64,000 nt of DNA from Paenibacillus pasadenensis (GCF_023715725.1 NZ_JAMBOT010000001.1:868001-932000), one strand, 5' to 3'; counted from the first letter of the stretch, positions 42,257 to 49,986 are shown. The notes: generated from the letters alone by a model not told the origin. Program-made: numbers and translations.

Positions 42257-43054
42257 TTAGAACAATTGATCTTCAGCTTCCGGCGGTGCCATCTCATCAC
42301 TTGGCGGCGGGGCACTGGCTCCGTATCCTTCTTCAACAACCGTGACAACCTGTTCCGGCTCGCGGCGCAGGATCGGACGCAGCTGTTCGCCGTACGCTTT
42401 GATTGCTTTGGCTTCATCCTTGGTCAGGTCCTTGACCTTCGTGAAAACACCGCTGGAGTACTTAATGCCGCCGTTCGAGACTTCTTTCTTCAACTTGATG
42501 CTCGTAACCACCGCGTGCGCCGGCTTCAGTTTGTTCATCAAACCGGAGAGGTAACTGTTCAGCGGCTTACGACTTGTTGGCGGCACGGTAATAATGACAG
42601 GGAAGATGTCTCCCTCGCGCAGCAGGTACAGGCGTTCCTGATTCTTACATGGCTTCGGCTCGTTGTTAGGTCCGAATTGGTTGAACGGGCATGTTGCGCA
42701 TTCCTGGCAGCCGCCAGCCCATGGCACCGGGGCACCTTCTGCAGCCCGGCCAATCTTTCCATCCGCAGCCGTGCAGTCCGGCGCTTCATTGCCTCCCGTG
42801 AATGCACTTTTATAGTAGACATTCACAGCATGGCGGTCGATGATGACACCCTGCAGGTCCGATATTGCGACGTCCTCGCCGCTCTCGTCCTTGAGATCGA
42901 ATGCCAGTGCGCCGCCAGCCGGGAATTTGACACGCTGAAATTCCGGCGTCACTCCTTCCATGTCTTGCATGAGCTCCATCATTTCATCACGGTCGGCTAG
43001 GATCGGAAGGTTGTAGGACGGTTGATAAATTTGTACCGCGTTAGATTGATTCAT
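42257..43054 (-). CDS. single-strand DNA-binding-like phage protein
   Basis: 265 residues, ATG 43054 with GGAGGG. The core is mixed alpha/beta with a Cys knuckle (GGCQECATCPFNQFG). The C-terminus is Pro-rich and acidic and ends in EAEDQLF, with a terminal aromatic residue as in T7 gp2.5 and other SSBs that use such tails to contact helicase and polymerase. Together with its place between helicase and primase genes this suggests a ssDNA-binding role; no OB-fold was proven. Confidence 0.55.
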   Translation of the reverse strand: MNQSNAVQIYQPSYNLPILADRDEMMELMQDMEGVTPEFQRVKFPAGGALAFDLKDESGEDVAISDLQGVIIDRHAVNVYYKSAFTGGNEAPDCTAADGKIGRAAEGAPVPWAGGCQECATCPFNQFGPNNEPKPCKNQERLYLLREGDIFPVIITVPPTSRKPLNSYLSGLMNKLKPAHAVVTSIKLKKEVSNGGIKYSSGVFTKVKDLTKDEAKAIKAYGEQLRPILRREPEQVVTVVEEGYGASAPPPSDEMAPPEAEDQLF

Positions 43055-43239
43055 GGATTAATCCCTCCATTAGTTTGATTTTCAACGTAACCAATTGCCC
43101 CGTGCAGCTTCGGCATATCAAGCAGCCATAACTCTCCCGTCGCGCTGCGAACGTCCTCGCGCTCCAGATGCTCCGCCAGATAATTCAGGTAGCGGGCATG
43201 GTCGCGTAGCGTCTTTGCCGCTTCCCCTGCCGCAGTCAT
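43051..43239 (-). CDS. small phage replication-module protein
   Basis: 62 residues between two ATGA overlaps, so tightly coupled to its neighbours. Helical (AAKTLRDHARYLNYLAEHLERED) with a Gly-rich end. No family is recognised. Confidence 0.55.
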   Translation of the reverse strand: MTAAGEAAKTLRDHARYLNYLAEHLEREDVRSATGELWLLDMPKLHGAIGYVENQTNGGINP

Positions 43240-43652
43240 CGTCCGGACTTCCTTACATTGATTTGTTGCTTGTTGTGGACGTTAAGCAGCGCCAAAAATT
43301 CCTCCGGGGCTTCGTCGGCGCCGAGTTCCTTGTACAGGCTGGTCAGCGAATTGGCATTAACCGCTTCCTTAATCAGATCGCCATAACCGTTCTCCCGCAG
43401 CCAGTCAAAGGCTTCTTCCTTCGTTTCAGCAGACAGGCTGGCAAACGGTCGAACCGATGGACTGAAGCTGAACCCGCCGTGCTTAATGCCATCGATGCCT
43501 TCCTCCACCATCATGGCGAACATGCCCTGCTCAATCTCCGCCTTCTTTTCCCCGAGTCCTTTCAACACGGACTCGGCCGTCTCGATCTCCTCGCGCACTT
43601 TCACTAACTGCTCCGCATAGCCAGTCACCGCATTCTGCATGTTTGTCGTCAT
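43236..43652 (-). CDS. phage replication-module protein, coiled coil
   Basis: 138 residues. N-terminal coiled coil (GYAEQLVKVREEIETAESVLKGLGEKKAEIE), then a conserved-looking segment (HGGFSFSPSVRPFASLSAETKEEAFDWLRENGYGDLIKEAVNANSLTSLYKEL, spread over residues 58-110). Proteins of this shape accompany phage recombination and replication genes. Function unknown. Confidence 0.6.
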   Translation of the reverse strand: MTTNMQNAVTGYAEQLVKVREEIETAESVLKGLGEKKAEIEQGMFAMMVEEGIDGIKHGGFSFSPSVRPFASLSAETKEEAFDWLRENGYGDLIKEAVNANSLTSLYKELGADEAPEEFLALLNVHNKQQINVRKSGR

Positions 43653-45355
43653 TTCTTTTTTCCTCCTAATAGAGTTTTGTAATTGTCCACGACCAAATCA
43701 GCCATGCTTTTTTTCTTTTGCAGCGCCTCGGCGATGTCTTCGTCGATCGTATCCTCGCAGACCAGCAGGTAGTGCGTTACACTTCGGGTCTGCCCTGTCC
43801 GGTGGATCCTTGCGCAAGCTTGGGCATAGTCCTCCAGGCTATACCCCGTAGAGTAAAAGATCGATGTGTCCGCCGCCGTCAGCGTGAGACCGAGCCCCGC
43901 CGTCCGAATCTGAGCCACAAACACCCGCACCGCCGGGTCATCCTGGAACTCATCCACAAAACGCCCGCGGTCGTCCTGGCTCACATCGCCGTAGATGCTG
44001 CGGTACCCAAGCTTCCGAGCCTCCAGCAGCTTCTCGATGGCGTGCAGCTCGTCGAGGTAGCGGACGAACACCACCGTCTTCTTACCTGCGTCCATGATCT
44101 CATCGAGCAGTTCCTCGAAGACACCAAGCTTGTCGTCGTGCAACTTGTAGGTGATGCCGGTCGGCAGGCCGTCCTCCTCCAAACTCACGAAGCCGCCCGT
44201 CATGCGCTGCAGCTTACCAATCTTGGTGAGCACGTTCTGCGCCGTGATTTGTCCGCCGGACTCAAGCTCCAGAAACGCATCTTTCCGCATAGCGTCGTAC
44301 ATCTTTCGAGCCTGCTTGCCGAGCTCCACCACGCGGGTGACGTACATCTCCGGTGGTAGGTCAAGCGCTTCGGCCTTGCTGACGCGGTACGCGATGCTAT
44401 GAGCCTTGGCAACGAGCTCTGGTAGATTTTGATAGCCGACGACGACTTTCCCCTGAAAGCCACCCATGCGGGCGTAGCGGGATCTAAATGCGGTGAAGCT
44501 GGTGCCGAACACGCTGGGATCGAGGAACTTATATTGAGAGAAAAATTCCAGAGGTGAGTTATTGACCGGGGTTCCGGAGAGAATCATGCGCCGCACGGCG
44601 TCTTTGCCGAGCCTGTGGACCGCCTTGCTTTGCTCCGCGCCGGGCGTTTTGATGCGCTGCGACTCGTCGGCTACCACACCATACCCGTCTGCCTTGCGCA
44701 GCCAGGCAAGCAGTTGGGCTTCGATACGCCATGCACTTTCGTAATTGATGACGATGACCTGCAAGGCATCCCCTGTTGGAGGGAAAGCGGAGAGTTGCTT
44801 TTGTTTTTGCAGTGAAGACCCGCGCAGCGCCGCTACTAGGAAAGGGAAGTCTGCGAAACGATTAAACTCCTTCGGCCAAACCGGGACGACCGATTTCGGC
44901 GCCAGGATCAGCATTCGCTGCAGCCGACCTTCTATAAAGTCACTGCCGGCGATTGCAATTGCCTCCAACGTCTTACCGCAACCTTGCTCGAACAGCAGCG
45001 CAATATTTGGCGTAGTGAGCGCCATTTGAAACGCTTTGCGTTGATGCACGAATGGGACAGCCTTTATTGGAAGATTCACTTCAGCATCGTCCGCTTCTTT
45101 GATCGCTTCGATGGCTTCGTTCCGCTGCTGCACCGCCTGCACATCCGCCAAAACTGCCGGATCGACGATGACGTGCGGGAATACTATTTTCAGGTCGCGC
45201 AGGCTGTACGGCGTTGCGGGGTACGTCCAGCGACGGAGCTTCGTGTCCCACTTTGCGCCTGGAATGCTTTTGGCTGCGTCCTTGTCGCCGAAGCCGCAGG
45301 TCAGAATGAATTTCTTTTTATCGGTGGTGAGTTCGGGAAAATGCGAGATGGACAT
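43649..45355 (-). CDS. SNF2-type DNA helicase/translocase
   Basis: 568 residues, ATG 45355 with GGAGG upstream. Motifs: Walker A LLFEQGCGKTLEA, motif II VVADESQRIK (DESQ instead of DEAH), SGTPVNNSP (III) and CARIHRTGQT (VI). An N-terminal extension of about 100 residues resembles a HARP/SMARCAL-like DNA-binding segment. Such proteins remodel forks or DNA-bound proteins during phage replication. It overlaps the next gene by 4 bases. Confidence 0.85.
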   Translation of the reverse strand: MSISHFPELTTDKKKFILTCGFGDKDAAKSIPGAKWDTKLRRWTYPATPYSLRDLKIVFPHVIVDPAVLADVQAVQQRNEAIEAIKEADDAEVNLPIKAVPFVHQRKAFQMALTTPNIALLFEQGCGKTLEAIAIAGSDFIEGRLQRMLILAPKSVVPVWPKEFNRFADFPFLVAALRGSSLQKQKQLSAFPPTGDALQVIVINYESAWRIEAQLLAWLRKADGYGVVADESQRIKTPGAEQSKAVHRLGKDAVRRMILSGTPVNNSPLEFFSQYKFLDPSVFGTSFTAFRSRYARMGGFQGKVVVGYQNLPELVAKAHSIAYRVSKAEALDLPPEMYVTRVVELGKQARKMYDAMRKDAFLELESGGQITAQNVLTKIGKLQRMTGGFVSLEEDGLPTGITYKLHDDKLGVFEELLDEIMDAGKKTVVFVRYLDELHAIEKLLEARKLGYRSIYGDVSQDDRGRFVDEFQDDPAVRVFVAQIRTAGLGLTLTAADTSIFYSTGYSLEDYAQACARIHRTGQTRSVTHYLLVCEDTIDEDIAEALQKKKSMADLVVDNYKTLLGGKKK

Positions 45356-45483
45356 GCAGAGGGCCTCCGTTTCTTCTTACGTTCAAGAGCAATCCATTCG
45401 TAAGGATTTATAAGGAAGGGTTGATGATGCGGATATCCGGTCAACTCAGTGCGCCGAATTATTGGAGCATCACCGACATTCAC
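45301..45483 (-). CDS. possible small overlapping early protein
   Basis: 60 codons from GTG 45483, with GGAAAGG about 9 bases upstream; the last third overlaps the helicase start. Basic, Pro-rich end. The uncovered part (45356-45480) would otherwise be a non-coding gap, which favours a gene, but support is thin. Confidence 0.3.
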   Translation of the reverse strand: MNVGDAPIIRRTELTGYPHHQPFLINPYEWIALERKKKRRPSACPSRIFPNSPPIKRNSF

Positions 45484-45779
45484 GAGCTTAAGCGCCTTTC
45501 CTTGCGAATAATCTGTTGTTGCAGTAAACTATCCTTGAAATCTTCCGCTTCTCCCAAGTGGTTAAAGGATTTCTCATGGCTGCTCTCTTTGTGCAAAAAG
45601 AGGGCGGCCATATCTTTTTTCATTTGATCGATAGCAAACTCAATTTCACGAATCTCATCGCGAAGCCAGTTCAATCCTCCATGATTTGCATCCGAACGTT
45701 TCAATTGGCGATACATCCTCACCAAATCGTTACTACGTTGACGTAACCCCCGAATGCTCTGGACCACAATCCATGCCAT
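45480..45779 (-). CDS. early phage protein of unknown function
   Basis: 99 residues from ATG 45779 (AGGGAGACGG upstream, overlapping the end of the HTH gene). Helical and charged (SIRGLRQRSNDLVRMYRQLKR; LLQQQIIRKERRL). No family is recognised. Confidence 0.5.
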   Translation of the reverse strand: MAWIVVQSIRGLRQRSNDLVRMYRQLKRSDANHGGLNWLRDEIREIEFAIDQMKKDMAALFLHKESSHEKSFNHLGEAEDFKDSLLQQQIIRKERRLSS

Positions 45780-45780
45780 A

Positions 45781-46269
45781 CTACCGTCTCCCTTCGCGGA
45801 CTTCATTTTCGTATTGCTGAATCAGCTTGTTACGATCAAGTTGGAACTGCTCCTCCAGCACCCCCATGAATACAAACACGTTGTCGCAGACATCCTTTGC
45901 CTCACTCCAAAGCCGCGTTGCTTCTTCTGGAGTTGCTTTGTTCAGCAGGATGATTTTGCCCAATTGTTCCATCAACTCCCGTAATTCCTTGGTGACCAAC
46001 TCCTTGAGGGCAGCTGGATGCAAATCAAAATCCGGCATGATGGCGAGCAGATCCGTAATCCACCCGCCAGTGCGATGGTTTGCCACACGCAATGCAAACC
46101 TCCAACTGCTGCGTGAAAGTTTCGATTCAATGTCCTCTGGAATCGGGCGGTCACCCGATTCAATTCGGCTGAGAGCGCTGCGTGTGTAACCCATACGAGA
46201 TGCAAAATCTTCTTGAGATAATGATAACTTTTCCCTAACATCCTTCATTGCGACTCCCAAGTGTCCCAT
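45781..46269 (-). CDS. XRE-family early regulator
   Basis: 162 residues from ATG 46269, 7 bases after AAAGGGA (ATG 46275 and 46290 are alternatives). The HTH_XRE domain, DVREKLSLSQEDFASRMGYTRSALSRIESG, is near the N-terminus. The rest is helical and Leu-rich. A perfect palindrome, GTGACA-TCG-TGTCAC, lies just upstream (46284-46298) and may be its operator. It is a Cro-like or secondary regulator of the early operon. Confidence 0.65.
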   Translation of the reverse strand: MGHLGVAMKDVREKLSLSQEDFASRMGYTRSALSRIESGDRPIPEDIESKLSRSSWRFALRVANHRTGGWITDLLAIMPDFDLHPAALKELVTKELRELMEQLGKIILLNKATPEEATRLWSEAKDVCDNVFVFMGVLEEQFQLDRNKLIQQYENEVREGRR

Positions 46270-46283
46270 TTTCATCCCTTTCT

Positions 46284-46298
46284 GTGACATCGTGTCAC
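46284..46298. promoter_or_regulatory. palindromic operator GTGACA-N3-TGTCAC
   Basis: A perfect 15-base palindrome about 15 bases upstream of the XRE-type early gene. The spacing fits an autoregulatory operator; the binding protein is unknown. Confidence 0.45.
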
Positions 46299-46407
46299 GA
46301 TTAGTTACTAGATTCGTTGCATTGTTGCTAGGATAATAGAGACAAGGACAAGCGCCACAGTCCCTACATACTCTGCGCCGGGGAGCCCCCCAGCAATCCG
46401 GCCGGCT

Positions 46408-46611
46408 TTACGCCATCTGCTTCGTTTCTTGATCTGCAAGCCATCTGCGCAGCGATTCTGGACGAAACAGGTACTTATTGCGGAATTTCACGAATGGAAT
46501 CTGACGCTTCGCGAGCATGTCATACATGGTGCGTTTCGAGATTCCAATAAAAACGGCGGCCTCATCAATATTCATCGTTGCCCTATCTTGCGTTTCAAGT
46601 GTTGCATCCAT
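46408..46611 (-). CDS. small HTH_17/excisionase-like DNA-binding protein
   Basis: 67 residues from ATG 46611, with GGGGTGA upstream. NIDEAAVFIGISKRTMYDML followed by FVKFRNKYLFRPESLRRWLA is a typical winged excisionase-like HTH. It is the first gene of the leftward early operon, a common place for Xis or a Cro-like factor. Confidence 0.7.
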   Translation of the reverse strand: MDATLETQDRATMNIDEAAVFIGISKRTMYDMLAKRQIPFVKFRNKYLFRPESLRRWLADQETKQMA

Positions 46612-46675
46612 TTGCTTTTCACCCCATTTCGTTGAATTTTGTTGCAAATCGTTGCACCGTTTCCGGCTTGGTTCT

Positions 46676-46722
46676 AATTTACATCAACAGATTGTGGAAT
46701 GTCAACAAGAATATTTCCACAA
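46676..46722 (-). promoter_or_regulatory. leftward early promoter with flanking inverted repeat
   Basis: Minus strand: -35 TTGACA (46705-46700), 18-base spacer, -10 TAAATT (46681-46676). An inverted repeat, TTGTGGAA (46692-46699) and TTCCACAA (46715-46722), brackets the -35. It is a likely repressor operator. Confidence 0.6.
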
Positions 46723-46827
46723 TTTAAAACATTGTTAACCTTAATTACTTTTAAATCAACTATGAGTTGTATGTCCTTTTAATTTCACAAAAAATATAGT
46801 ATATCGTTGCCTTGAGTGTTAAAATGT

Positions 46828-46842
46828 TTGTGTAATACACAA
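46828..46842. promoter_or_regulatory. palindrome TTGTGTAATACACAA
   Basis: A perfect 15-base palindrome in the immunity region sharing the TTGTG half-site with the repeat at the early promoter. It is a second candidate repressor operator. Confidence 0.45.
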
Positions 46843-47107
46843 CTATTATTTAGATCGATGTATTTAAACTTCACTTTCAACTTAATAAAATTGAGGAAGG
46901 TGATAAAATTTAATAATTTATACAAGTATTTTTATATATATTTTTCATGTACATGAAGACCCCTCGTCAAAATGCCAAAGAAAGTAGAGGAAAAACCCTC
47001 AGATATCTATGAAATTATATATTTTGGTTTTAAGCGTGGATTGAAACCATGAGTTTTTGGAGATAAAAAGTAAAAAATACATTTTCACAAAAAAGGCATC
47101 TACATCT

Positions 47108-47605
47108 ATGTCGAACATCTACGAGCGTTGGGTAGAATTGAACGAGGCGTTTAGTGTTAATGAGAATGCTGAGTTAAAGAGGATGGCGAATATGTCGATA
47201 GCGGATAATCTACCAAGTGTGTTGAAGGAACTTAGGCGGAAAAAGGGCTGGAATCAGGGGCAAGTAGCAGATTCTATAGGCGTTTCAAGGCAAGCATATT
47301 CGTACTATGAACGCGGTGAAAGAAACCCTCCACTAGATACATTGAAGAAAATTGCAGAATTACATGGCGTGACAGTGAACCGATTGATTGATGAAGAAAA
47401 TTATAGTGAAGATGAAAAAAAGCGACCACCTAGCACGGCGACCGCAGCTGTAATTTTAAATGCCATAGAAATAAATAATGAAGAATCCATAGGAGTTTTA
47501 CAACGTTTACTAGTGCATGATGGAGAGCAGCTGTCAGAAGATCAGGTTAGGGAGATTCTTGCGATCGCGCGTTATCAACTGGCGAGGAAACAGTCTTCAA
47601 ATTAA
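47108..47605 (+). CDS. prophage repressor, XRE/HTH_3 type without peptidase domain
   Basis: 165 residues from ATG 47108; other starts are TTG 47057 and ATG 47192, the latter with the best ribosome site (AGAGGA). The HTH_3 domain is VLKELRRKKGWNQGQVADSI followed by GVSRQAYSYYERG. The C-terminal half is short and helical. There is no S24/LexA-type Ser-Lys self-cleavage domain, so SOS induction by RecA-stimulated cleavage is not expected. It is the only plus-strand gene on the immunity side besides the integrase group, and it converges with a LexA-controlled small gene. Confidence 0.75.
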   Translation: MSNIYERWVELNEAFSVNENAELKRMANMSIADNLPSVLKELRRKKGWNQGQVADSIGVSRQAYSYYERGERNPPLDTLKKIAELHGVTVNRLIDEENYSEDEKKRPPSTATAAVILNAIEINNEESIGVLQRLLVHDGEQLSEDQVREILAIARYQLARKQSSN

Positions 47606-47708
47606 GGCCAGGAAAAACACGCTTGAGCGGCGTTGGATCTAAACCTTGACTAATAAAAAATTGAACCACTTCCATTGGTTGGAGCTTACACTGCTTTTCA
47701 TCATCCAT
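47547..47708 (-). CDS. 53-residue SOS-controlled protein converging on the repressor, candidate antirepressor
   Basis: ATG 47708 has GGGGGA 6 bases upstream. The protein (MDDEKQCKLQPMEVVQFFIS start; GLDPTPLKRVFPGLNL middle) matches no family I know. Its last 59 bases overlap the 3' end of the repressor gene in the opposite direction. The promoter at 47740-47768 has a near-perfect LexA box in its spacer. A LexA-controlled small protein facing a repressor without a cleavage domain is the arrangement of SOS-induced antirepressors such as those of Gifsy prophages; function is inferred. Confidence 0.6.
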   Translation of the reverse strand: MDDEKQCKLQPMEVVQFFISQGLDPTPLKRVFPGLNLKTVSSPVDNARSQESP

Positions 47709-47739
47709 ATCGAATCCCCCGAGAGTGTGATATGTTCCC

Positions 47740-47768
47740 ATTCTAACGAACAAGCGTTCGTATTACAA
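47740..47768 (-). promoter_or_regulatory. LexA-controlled promoter
   Basis: Minus strand: -35 TTGTAA (47768-47763), 17-base spacer, -10 TAGAAT (47745-47740). The spacer is almost filled by CGAACAAGCGTTCG (47747-47760 on the plus strand), a close match to the Bacillus LexA consensus. Confidence 0.75.
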
Positions 47769-47879
47769 TAGCGCTGTTCAGAATTGGTGCTTATGTAATA
47801 TCCTGCTGCATTACCTATTATACAATAAATCGTCGGTTTTTGTTGCATAATCAACACAAATAGTGGAGTGTTTTGTGGA

Positions 47880-48122
47880 ATGAGTAAAAACAAATTGTTG
47901 CTTTTGTTGCTTTTTGTCGGATATGCTGTTATTGGGTCGATTTATTACTATCTATTGTATGAGAAGGAAAATGCCGACAGGGAACGCTTTGAACAAAATC
48001 GCTACACCAAGGGGGATCGACTATGGCTCGCGTCGAAAAGCGAGGAAAAGGAACGTATCGGCTACTGGTTGAAGGCGGACGGGATGCAACCGGAAAACGT
48101 ATCCGCCACACCAAAACTATAA
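47880..48122 (+). CDS. small membrane protein overlapping the integrase
   Basis: 80 residues from ATG 47880 (GGAGTG upstream). One strong membrane span (residues 4-26, NKLLLLLLFVGYAVIGSIYYY) is followed by a charged tail. The last 100 bases overlap the integrase gene in another frame. Small membrane proteins at this place often act in superinfection exclusion, but no family is recognised. Confidence 0.45.
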   Translation: MSKNKLLLLLLFVGYAVIGSIYYYLLYEKENADRERFEQNRYTKGDRLWLASKSEEKERIGYWLKADGMQPENVSATPKL

Positions 48123-49201
48123 AGGCTCGTAACGGCCGTGACGCCGAAGTTGAACTAGCAAAATTCGTAACCGAAATAGAAGCTGGAACTTATATATCTC
48201 CGGAGAAAATGACGTTTTTTGATTTTATTAAACAGGAATGGACAGTTAAGTATGCTGTAAACTTAGCTGCTTCAACACAACATATTTATAACACTTACCT
48301 TGATGCCTATATCCTCCCGAAAGTTGGTCATCTCAGGTTATGTGATATATCAACCATACAACTGGTCAATGTCATGCATGAGTTCACTCTGCCGAGGCTT
48401 AAACGTAACGGAAAAACAGAGCCATTATCGCAGCGAACCCAAAGTTATATTTATAACCTTTTGTTTAGTGTACTGGAAATAGCGAAAAAATGGCGCCTCA
48501 TTCCTATTAATCCGATGGAAGGCGTCATACGCCCTAAAGTGGATCGTAAAAAGATGGAAGTTTACCACTCCCAGGAGGCTGCTGCGGTAATTGAAGCGTT
48601 ACTGACTGAGCCGAGACGTTGGAGACTCCTAATAATAGGAGCTTTAGTTGGAGGATGTCGGCGCGGCGAAAAGATCGCTGTAGAATGGTCAGACGTTAGT
48701 TTCAGTACACATGAAATTTCAATAAATCGATCCATCACACTCAGGAAAAAAGGAATCATATATGAAACGGCTCCTAAAACTGAATCATCTATACGGATTG
48801 TAAAAATGCCAGAGTGGTACATGGCTGAATTAGCGGATTTTCGAAAAGAATGGTTAGAAGAAAAACTTCTGGCAGGAAAGGACTGGAAAGGCGGAAACCG
48901 TCAATATATTTTCCATCGTGGCTACGGGGTGCCCTATCATCCAGGTAGTGCAACTAAATGGTGGAACAGATTTGTCAAAAGACATGGTTTTAAAAAGATA
49001 CGTTTCCACGATTTACGCCACTCTTCTGCATCCATCCTCTTTGAACAAGGGGCAAGGATGAAAGAAATACAATTACGCCTGGGACACAAAAATGAAAGCA
49101 CAACGTCAAAAACTTATGTGCATTTGACCCAAGAAATGGTTGGTGCCTCTGCGGATAGACTTGAATTCCTGGCTCCAAAGAAGAAAAGCGGAGAGCTTTA
49201 A
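48023..49201 (+). CDS. tyrosine-type site-specific integrase
   Basis: 392 residues, ATG 48023 with AAGGGGGATCG. Arm-binding N-terminal domain, SAM-like core-binding domain (about 65-170) and catalytic domain with Arg213 (GGCRRGE), Lys of KTESSIR, His329 and Arg332 (HDLRH), His355 (LGH) and the nucleophile Tyr365 (TYVH). It lies next to attR, and its arm sites (GGCACCA repeats) are found inside both prophage ends. It integrates the phage at the 21-bp core upstream of the NlpC/P60 gene. Confidence 0.95.
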   Translation: MARVEKRGKGTYRLLVEGGRDATGKRIRHTKTIKARNGRDAEVELAKFVTEIEAGTYISPEKMTFFDFIKQEWTVKYAVNLAASTQHIYNTYLDAYILPKVGHLRLCDISTIQLVNVMHEFTLPRLKRNGKTEPLSQRTQSYIYNLLFSVLEIAKKWRLIPINPMEGVIRPKVDRKKMEVYHSQEAAAVIEALLTEPRRWRLLIIGALVGGCRRGEKIAVEWSDVSFSTHEISINRSITLRKKGIIYETAPKTESSIRIVKMPEWYMAELADFRKEWLEEKLLAGKDWKGGNRQYIFHRGYGVPYHPGSATKWWNRFVKRHGFKKIRFHDLRHSSASILFEQGARMKEIQLRLGHKNESTTSKTYVHLTQEMVGASADRLEFLAPKKKSGEL

Positions 49202-49458
49202 AGCTTCCGCTTTTTCGTCTGGATTGGGTCTCGTGCGAGTTCTTCGATGTCCAGACAGATTTCGTACTGCCAGTCAACATCATGCACGAGACTGGCGACA
49301 AGGGACATGTTCTCCAAGTAAGCCATGGAGAGCGCATACTCAGCGTTCAGGTGGAGGCAGATTGCCATCTCTTGCATTTCATCAGCCGTAAGCTCGCGGC
49401 CCTTACCAAGGAGATGCAGCTCTGCTAGGCGCTGGTGAAACGTCTTGAGGCCGGTCAT
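49198..49458 (-). CDS. DUF7667-like small phage protein
   Basis: 86 residues from ATG 49458. The sequence (MTGLKTFHQRLAELHLLGKG, then MQEMAICLHLNAEYALSMAYLENMSLVAS) matches small proteins found next to integrases of Bacillus phages (DUF7667 group, from memory). It overlaps the integrase stop. Function unknown. Confidence 0.55.
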   Translation of the reverse strand: MTGLKTFHQRLAELHLLGKGRELTADEMQEMAICLHLNAEYALSMAYLENMSLVASLVHDVDWQYEICLDIEELARDPIQTKKRKL

Positions 49459-49613
49459 AATAGAATCACCACGATGGCGATGATTCCGGCAGCAATAATT
49501 ATCCAAGCAAACCTATCGCTACTGCAGCTGTCCTCCGCATCTGCCTCCACCTGATGGATGCTTTTAATTCGGTTATCGACCGTGTAACGCACTTCGTATC
49601 GTTTCTCTTTCAT
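49455..49613 (-). CDS. small C-tail-anchored membrane protein
   Basis: 52 residues from ATG 49613 with GAAGGGG upstream (ATG 49622 is an alternative). A polar N-terminus (KEKRYEVRYTVDNRIKSIHQ) is followed by a C-terminal span (AWIIIAAGIIAIVVILL). It overlaps the next gene by four bases. It may act in the lysogen; function unknown. Confidence 0.5.
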   Translation of the reverse strand: MKEKRYEVRYTVDNRIKSIHQVEADAEDSCSSDRFAWIIIAAGIIAIVVILL

Positions 49614-49708
49614 GGTTCCCATCCCCTTCTCCCTTGGATGGTATAGCATATGCGTAATGTTCGTTTTTGTTGCCAAAAAATAAACTATTTTTAACAAAAA
49701 TATATTCA

Positions 49709-49726
49709 GGCACCAAAATGGCACCA
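49709..49726. repeat. right-end integrase arm sites
   Basis: Two GGCACCA repeats (49709-49715 and 49720-49726) identical to the five near attL. They are inferred arm-type binding sites of the integrase. Confidence 0.55.
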
Positions 49727-49827
49727 TTTCAAAAATACGAAGAGATTGAGTGGTTCAAATGCATCTGGAAAACCTAGTATTGGCGCGGTTTTTTGGAGAT
49801 TCCAAATGAGAAAATGCGGCTTAGGGA

Positions 49828-49848
49828 ATTAGAACTCTTTCATAATTC
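49828..49848. repeat. attR core (21-bp direct repeat)
   Basis: Identical to 4376-4396. A partial third copy of its right half (CTCATAATTCG, 49860-49870) follows on the host side. Confidence 0.85.
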
Positions 49849-49940
49849 CCTTACTTTTCTCATAATTCGTCACGGGACCATCGTCCCATACCTCCGTTAT
49901 GTGTAAAAGGTCTTTGGAATCACTCTGTTTTAACAGCCAA

Positions 49941-49976
49941 AAAAACGGCCCCCCGCGCTGGCGGGCAGACCGTTTA
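49941..49976 (-). terminator. intrinsic terminator of the CBS-domain gene
   Basis: Minus strand: AAACGG and CCGTTT enclose a GCCCGC-CAGC-GCGGG helix, followed by TTTTTTTGG. It lies just after the stop codon at 49987. Confidence 0.8.
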
Positions 49977-49986
49977 AGACGAGTAT

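Larger units (their letters stand above)
46612..47056. other. immunity control region, AT-rich, no gene
   Basis: This 445-base AT-rich region between the early operon and the repressor holds the early promoter and the palindromes listed separately, plus a GTTAAC palindrome at 46734-46739. A TGCAAATCGTTGCA element (46643-46656) matches one at the left prophage end (4486-4499) with one difference. No convincing coding frame was found. Confidence 0.55.
4376..49848. mobile_element. complete-looking prophage, podovirus-like, about 45.5 kb
   Basis: The element is bounded by a perfect 21-base direct repeat (4376-4396 and 49828-49848). It contains an integrase, repressor, replication module, terminases, portal, scaffold, capsid, tail proteins and lysis genes, with no obviously broken gene. 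Host genes of different character flank both ends. The absence of tape-measure and tail-tube genes together with P22-type portal, adaptor and nozzle proteins suggests a short-tailed virion. Confidence 0.9.

Noticed and set aside
46320..46400. 16-codon hydrophobic frame with a GTG start (near 46367) before the HTH genes
   Set aside because: Too short, with only a weak AGGGAC site; could be chance in this gap.
47027..47048. GTTTTAAGCGTGGATTGAAACC resembles the end of a type I CRISPR repeat
   Set aside because: Only one copy exists, with no spaced repeats and no cas genes nearby; chance similarity.
47108..47605. Repressor as a self-cleaving LexA/CI-type protein
   Set aside because: The C-terminal half is too short and lacks the Ser and Lys motifs of S24 peptidases.
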